NCBI RefSeq assembly: GCF_018873765.1
Contig: NC_057922.1
Coordinates: forward strand, 18,055,563 to 18,119,562
Length of the DNA: 64,000 nt
Reading direction: 5' to 3'
DNA from: Telopea speciosissima
Taxonomy: Eukaryota; Streptophyta; Magnoliopsida; Proteales; Proteaceae
Numbering within the stretch: position 1 is the stretch's first letter; every line of letters starts with the position of its first letter. The notes beneath the pieces are model-generated. The model saw nothing but the letters and a program-made list of their open reading frames with translations. It had not been told where the DNA came from and did not search any database. Below, one piece after another: positions 58,516 through 64,000 of this stretch. Position numbers and translations under genes: made by a program.

Positions 58516-58521
<6 letters not shown>
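54670..58521 (-). CDS. NQR: NADPH:quinone oxidoreductase (flavodoxin-like FMN reductase), 194 aa
   Basis: Three exons: 58431-58521, 58139-58330 and 54670-54971, totalling 195 codons in frame with GT-AG introns. The protein aligns along its length with plant NQR (Arabidopsis NQR is about 196 aa as I recall). It has GSLRKTSYH (16-24, the FMN phosphate loop), SPLPFINTDLE, PPEVEAFRQKI and ASPEYNYSVS (85-94, flavin contacts). It continues with PPLKNAIDWASRP, STGGNFGGGRGQYHLRQIG and NKPEFFVYAFQPPQKFD. The enzyme makes two-electron reductions of quinones with NAD(P)H in the cytosol, avoiding semiquinones. No targeting peptide is seen. The start is the only ATG before the donor, and an exceptional CT run on the plus strand begins at the start codon itself. 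The second intron is 3.2 kb and contains the duplication at 56017-56232. Confidence 0.93.
56017..56232. repeat. 108-bp tandem duplication in NQR intron 2
   Basis: Copies at 56017-56124 and 56125-56232 differ at about two bases, so the duplication is recent. Each contains acttaaccacttgaagatca and ends ggtatgg. Confidence 0.93.
57300..57560. repeat. Dispersed plant repeat, probably retroposon-derived
   Basis: The phrase agccttatcccaactaaatg followed by gggtcggctacatggatcc is a widely scattered plant repeat. Here the second phrase appears twice (57325-57342, and diverged at 57422-57441), with a (caa)n-like segment between. It lies in NQR intron 2. The class is uncertain (LINE or SINE 3' remnant). 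Confidence 0.5.

Positions 58522-58561
<40 letters not shown>
58522..58561. repeat. CT microsatellite abutting the NQR start codon
   Basis: Twenty CT units, which read as GA on the coding strand, end immediately before the ATG. CACACT-type repeats (58566-58589) continue upstream of them. The run must lie in the 5' leader. Confidence 0.9.
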
Positions 58562-58569
<8 letters not shown>

Positions 58570-59913
58570 CACTCTCACACTCTCACACACAAGTGATTCA
58601 GTCTCTCTGTCTGGGAGACTGGGACCTCTGGGTAGGTTCTTAAATAGAGTAATGGGACTTTTGGAGGGAAGCACAAATAAAAAGGGTCAAAAGTTGACTC
58701 AGGTAAAAGGTTGCCTGTTTTTCTTTATTGTCTTTTTTTATTCCTTAATTCTTAGAGCGGTTCAAATGTGGGCAAGACATACTTTTCTCCTAATATATAT
58801 TACTATTTATTTCCAGCCCCAAAAAAGGACCGGGCCCACCAATATGACTCACCAATAAGTGAAACGTGAATTTTCAACTTTGCACGTCTTGTGGTCCCAT
58901 CCATTATTGGGCCCCTGACCAACCATATGGAGACACGTTAGTGGATGGTTTCGTGCAGTTTTTTTAATGAAAAATGTAATCACACAAATTGCACATCAAT
59001 CTCAGAAGGTTAATCGAAACATATAGACCTTCACTAAAAACCGTTGGATTGTACTCCAGAATTGGGAATGGATAAAAAAAAAGATGAGGGAAAATTCATC
59101 ATATTATTACATGAGGCAGTGGGTCAGTGGCACGTCATAAGACTCAAAATACCTTTCCGTATTGTCAACTCTGACTTCTGAGTTGGAGACTATCTTGTTG
59201 GTAAGATCATTTAAATGCATACGTAAATAGGTAATTGAAATCCGAATTTGAATTCGCATTAGGATTTGTTTAGTAACAGCCGTATTCGTTTAGAGATATT
59301 GAGATATCCGGAAGAAAAAAAATCCAAATACTCCAATAAAAATTAGTCTAAAAAAAAAAAATCAGAATATTTAATAATAAAAAATGAAATAAATAATGAT
59401 TTTGAGGGCTTTTTAAGAGTCAACATATTCTAGATTATGATGGAAAGAGAATCATGATCTAAGAGATATGAAAGAAAGTGAATTATATCCGATAGGGGGA
59501 GAAAGGTCTGGGTTACAAAAGGCAGAGATGTAAACGGATGATCAAAAATCAGAATCCGATCTGCATTGGAATCCGTTTAGAGGTATATGTATTCGGCCAG
59601 GGAATATCCGGCTCCGATCACATCCAATCCATATCCAATCCATATCTGATCAATGATCAATTTACATCCCTAACTAAATGCCAATGTTGAAAATTTTCGC
59701 ACCACTGGAATCAACTGCGAATCGAAATCATTTGTTTCCATTTAAATCAGAAGTGATGAATCGTTTATTAACCGATTCAATTTTATTTGTCAAACCATTG
59801 TTTTTTAACCAATTAAAAACCAGTTAATTCTAATATTCGAAATACATTCTCTCGTGTTTTATAGTGATTTACATGATATAAATTAATTTAGTATGTTTTT
59901 ATTTGTAAGTTTC
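58562..59913. other. NQR upstream region and intergenic sequence
   Basis: NQR promoter region, then AT-rich sequence. 59521-59672 looks like a small hAT-type MITE (left agagatgtaaacggat, right aatttacatcccta) with aatccatatccaat repeats. Its TSD is not convincing. A related scrap lies at 59237-59315. Confidence 0.4.
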
Positions 59914-60080
59914 AGAGGGCGGACCTTGGTGCAACGATAAGGTTATTCTATTGAGACGAAGTGGTCACGGATTCAAGTCTAGAAACATCCTATCTATGAA
60001 AGTAGAGGTAAGTCTGCGTACATTATGATCCTCCTAGACCCCATAGTGACAAGAGCCTTATGCATTAAATACGCCTTATT
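59914..60080 (+). mobile_element. Au-type SINE, plus strand
   Basis: It begins agagggcggaccttggtgca (A-box region), then cacggattcaagtctagaaa (B box), gaggtaagtctgcgtacatta, cctcctagaccccatagtga and a T-rich end. These blocks and their order match the Au SINE of flowering plants. A diverged short duplication (taagtt) may be the TSD. Confidence 0.85.
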
Positions 60081-60519
60081 TCTAAGTTACAGTTTGAACC
60101 AAGATGTTATAGTTCAAGCCCAAATCATTCCCAATCAGACCCATAATTGTTAAATCAAATTAACAACAAAAGCCAACAATGAAACTATAAAAATATCGAT
60201 ATGTATCAGCCGATTAATTCATGGTAGTGGAATGTATTATTAGGGGGAAAAAAAAAAAATTTGGTAAACTATCATTAGGAAAAATTAAGTAACATAAAAT
60301 CCACATTTCACAACCCTTTCTAATTCATAATTTTTACCAACCGAATAATGCATTACTCGAGACTTACTCCCGCCCATTTAAACAGTCAATTCGTTCTCCA
60401 ATGGGGCCTACCGATGCCGGCTAGCTTTTGACACCTTTAGACAAATACTTAATGGTCGACCTAAGCAAATTCCACATTTTTTTAAACTTGGCAATGATAG
60501 GAGATGGTCAAAAAAATTA
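60081..60519. other. Intergenic stretch
   Basis: No gene. 60476-60503 (tttttttaaacttggcaatg) recurs near the right edge at 63959-63985, where the next bases also agree. Confidence 0.4.
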
Positions 60520-62042
60520 GGGTTATTTCCAAATGCCCCCTTGAAAATGGCCAAACTTATAGTTATCCTCCTTAATTTTCATTAATTTCATATGCATCCT
60601 TGCTTTTCAAACTAAATATCAATATAGTCCCTCCCGTTAGTCAGAAACGTTATGTTATAAGGGATCCTAGTTTTTGAAAATTTATGAACCATTCTACCCC
60701 TTGATAGGGTAGAGTGACAATAATACCCTTATTTGAAGAAGAAGAAAAAAAAAAAACCCTGCAACTCATCTTCCCCAAATCGTTTAGGGTTTGGGGAAGA
60801 TGAGTTTTTGAATCTGAAATGGAACAATTTCTTGGACACCCTAAAGAAAGAAATGATTTTTTTTTCACTAGTACATCAAATGCTTAGCAAATAATGGAAA
60901 GAGTCATACGATTGGGGCCTGAAAAAATAAATTGAAATTTCTCTAAAGAATAAGAATTACAACCAGATCGCAACAAAATGGAATTTTGAGCATCAATTGC
61001 AATGCAAATGCATAAACGATGGCAACTCGAGATTCAAGCTAAGAACGAGTACATGGAATGGGAAAAATTTGCATTCCAGAATAGATTGCATTCATGAGCA
61101 TGATCCAAGGATTTGAGAATGGAATGTTTCTCAAACAACGTTTTTTTCAATCTGGTGTTTGTAAGGAAGAGGGAAAAACGATGACCCATCTCCACTATCT
61201 TGCTTTCAACCTGCAACTGCAAGGAAGAGGGGAAAACGATAACTCATCGCCACTATCGTGCTTGCTACCTGCTCGTGTCCTATCTGCTATATCTTGTGAA
61301 TTTCATCTCTAATATTGATTCGGTGATTTGGTGAGCCCATCAACATCAACAATAGGGAGGATCACCATCACAGGACGACCTCGATGCTTTGATTATGCCC
61401 ATCTCTTGGTTATGGTATCCTTGCTTGTCACATTGACCATCGTTTTGAGACCTGAAAAAAAATTCACAGAGGAAGAGAAGAAGAAGACAATAAGAGAAAA
61501 TTAGAAAAAAAAAGGCTGAGATGATATCTGAGTGAGTTACAGCTAATTCTTTGTGAATGATGTAATTGAAGAGCATGGAACCCCTTTGGGCTTGTACGAT
61601 CTGGAGACCATTAAGCATTAGGTACAGGATATCTTGACTTGAGCATCTCCGCCCACGCTCTTCTATCCATTTCTTTGCTTCTTCAAAGTAGATCGCTTCG
61701 TTTCTTTTTGTTGAGGAAGATGAGTGTGCAGGAAATTTGTTCTATTTCAGATTCAAAAATTCATCTTCCCCAAACCCTAAACGATTTGGGGAAGATGAAT
61801 TGCATAGATTTTTATTTTTTTTTTTCAAATAAGGGTATTTTTGTCATTCTACCCTATCGAAGGGGCAGAATGGTTCATAAATTTTTAAAAACTAGGATCT
61901 GTTATAACATAACGTCTCTGACTAACGGGAGGGACTATATTGGTACTTAGTTTGGAAAGCAGGAGCGCATGTGGAGTTAATAAAAATTCAAGAGGGCAAT
62001 TGTAAATTTGGCCATTTTCAGGGGGGCATTTGGAAATAATCC
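60520..62042. mobile_element. Mutator-like fold-back element, ~330-bp TIRs, 9-bp TSD, 1523 bp
   Basis: The left arm starts gggttatttccaaatgcccc and the right arm ends ggggcatttggaaataatcc. The arms pair for about 330 bp (60520-60850 with 61725-62042). A 9-bp duplication, aaaaaatta, lies at 60511-60519 and 62043-62051. Long TIRs and a 9-bp TSD are Mutator-type features. Each arm also holds a small palindrome, cttccccaaatcgt against acgatttggggaag. The 870-bp interior has no transposase and no recognised gene. It contains a tandem pair of about 55 bp (61163-61270, unit aaggaagaggg(a/g)aaaacgat). Confidence 0.85.
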
Positions 62043-62051
62043 AAAAAATTA

Positions 62052-63315
62052 TTCCATACGATAACTTTTTTTTTTTTGGTAAAGATCCCATGCCGTAGCT
62101 TACCAACTGCATATATATAAATTTTAGGGATACTTTTTATAAACGATTGTGTAAGTCGTGCATGTGAGAGGGTGAGAGTTTTGAGACATTAAATATGGGT
62201 GAGAGTTTATGACTTTTTCAGCTCTTTGTGAGAGGGGGCACGACCGTGCATGCTTGCATAGCCGTGTATGAAATCTTTGCCAAAAAAAAAGTTTGGTATA
62301 TAGAAGATTAACATCAGGCATAGTGAGATTATTGACAAGTGAGTTAGTGAATTTTAAAATTCATTCAAGTCAATATGTTAAAAAAATTATAAAAAAAACC
62401 TGACGAGTCATTATCACCATAGCAAGTTAGGTAAAGTATTTTGTTCAAAAAGGATTAAAAATGGGTTGATGTGATATTTAACAAAATCTTAAGTTAAGAA
62501 AACAAAAAAACATTTGGGGGAGGTTTTTATACACGATCGAATCAAATAGGGAGTTGTGTGGTCATTTTCAACCCTATTTACCAAAAAAAAAAAGTTCAAC
62601 CCTAAAATGTTCCCATCCCAAGTTCTATGCTTGACCGTGCTTGGTACATGATTGTGCAAATTTTTTTATCAAATCTCCTTTAAGAAAATGTCTAATTGGT
62701 AAGGTCAGCACCTCTACCTGTCTCTCTCTCTCTCTCTTTCGAAGATTTTATATTCAATTGCAAGTAAAGGAATAAGAAAATGAGAAAGAAAATAATGAAA
62801 AAAATTACATTTTTTTTTATAATAATGATTGTACAAATAACTAAAACTTGCGCCAAATAATAGCAAATTTGATAATTAATGTTTCCAAGTGGATTATTTA
62901 TCTTTAAGGACAACCCCAGGATTTTGGTCTTATGTGGGAAGGGGCATGGGTGCATTAAAAAATTAATCTAAAATAGATACGCACGAATATTTCACATGCA
63001 ATATTTGGAATCTCATTTGTTTGTGGATCCCATTTTCAATATATGCTAACCATAAACAAATCATTTACTAAATATTGAGTGGAAATACGTGAAGAACTAT
63101 CCAACGATACACACTCTATCCGGCCAGCCGATTTAGCCACATATGTTGAATCTATTAAGACCAATTTTAATTAATTTTTTTCTGTAAGGAAAAAGAAGAT
63201 GGGAAATGAAATAATTAAAAAAACAATCACTATACTCCATCGTGAATTTTAGACATGGCCCCCATTCCCCTCGGATTCCATCTGTGTTTGTTATTCTATT
63301 GAAATAAAAAAATGT
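62052..63315. other. AT-rich intergenic stretch
   Basis: A CT run at 62720-62738. The segments at 62125-62290 and 62530-62670 share themes (cgattgtgta, gaccgtgc) that hint at a degraded MITE family, but I could not define ends. No gene. Confidence 0.35.
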
Positions 63316-63704
63316 GGGTAAATTACATGTCACCCCTTGATTTTCAAACGAAACTTAAATCACCCATTGTATTAGACCTTAATATGATAAATTAGTGTTC
63401 ACCAAAAAAAAAAAAATGATAAATTAGTCCCTACTGTTAGTTTTATGCTGTTAAGTGATGATGTCAGCCAGTTAAATAAATTTAAATCCCTAAACTACCC
63501 TTGACATCCAAACATAGATTTTGAAGGATAGTCTTGTAAATTTAATTCTAATGTTTTAGTACAAGGGTAAAATAGTATTTTCATACCAATAACTAACAAC
63601 AGACTAACACCGTTACTGTAGAGGGAGACGGATGAGTATTTTCAAAAATCAAGGGATAATTTGAGTTTCATTTGAAAACCAGGGGGTGATGTGTAATGTA
63701 CCTC
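63316..63704. mobile_element. Long-TIR MITE, about 389 bp
   Basis: Left gggtaaattacatgtcaccc pairs with right gggtgatgtgtaatgtacctc, and pairing continues inward (ttttcaaacgaaactt with agtttcatttgaaaa). The flanks are A-rich (aaaaaatgt, aaaaattta), so a 9-bp TSD is possible but not clean. Non-coding. Confidence 0.65.
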
Positions 63705-64000
63705 AAAAATTTAATTGCAAGTGAAAAAGATTTAAAAGAAAAATTTGCAACTCAGTAGTGCAAATGATATAGAATATTTTTGCACTACATAAGTAGTGGG
63801 AAAATTGGCTTTTGACTGGGCTGAGTTACCTTCTACCAAAAAAAAAGATTGGGTTGTTGCCTAAGTCCAGTCAAATTTTTGGAAAACTTGATTAAAAGTC
63901 GTGTAAACGAGATCAGGGTAAAAAATGACTAGATCTCTCATGAGCCTTGTACCTCGTTTTTTTAAACTTGGCAATGATAGGGGATATAACAAATTTTAAA

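Noticed and set aside
59914-60080. Possible tRNA gene
   Set aside because: A- and B-box-like motifs are present, but the sequence continues as an Au SINE and has no cloverleaf.

Overview
The window looks like nuclear DNA of a flowering plant. It has AT-rich intergenic sequence, GT-AG introns in genes of clearly plant families (an AHL AT-hook/PPC protein, a ClpC-type chaperone, a plant NADPH:quinone reductase, a long plant amidase), an Au-type SINE, L1-type LINE copies, a PIF/Harbinger transposase and many short inverted-repeat transposons (MITEs). I cannot name the species. No rRNA, tRNA, CRISPR array or bacterial-type operon was seen.

Layout. 1-740: LTR-like sequence on the minus strand. 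967-3300: a decayed ClpC-like Hsp100 gene with introns still visible. 3800-6000: a MITE carrying a pyrimidine minisatellite, then a Ty1-copia 5' end. 6392-9465 (minus): an intact RING E3 ligase gene. 10.1-14.7 kb: a cluster of MITEs with readable target-site duplications (TSDs). 16472-17803 (plus): a C2-domain protein gene with an intron in its 5' leader. 18-24.5 kb: mostly non-coding, with a broken LINE. 25090-26019 (plus): an intronless AHL gene. 26-32.5 kb: non-coding, with MITEs, LTR scraps and a SINE. 32573-38556 (minus): an 11-exon amidase gene whose introns hold a MITE, two SINE copies and a LINE scrap. 39.4-43.5 kb: MITEs and LTR remnants. 44.5-54.1 kb: a three-level nest in which a PIF/Harbinger transposase relic was hit by an L1-type LINE, which was later hit by an LTR element that survives as a solo LTR. 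54670-58521 (minus): a 3-exon NADPH:quinone oxidoreductase gene. 58.5-64 kb: an Au SINE, a 1.5-kb Mutator-like fold-back element and another long-TIR element.

Five protein genes appear intact: the RING protein, C2 protein, AHL, amidase and quinone reductase. Their exon joins keep the frame and their key residues are present. They do not form an obvious pathway. Each has a GA/CT run close to its first exon, and in three of them the first intron starts with a CT run just after the donor. Most of the remaining sequence is transposon debris. I did not find a clearly new biological system. The best signals are the datable nested insertion, the fold-back Mutator-like element, and MITE families that can be defined from exact TSDs.
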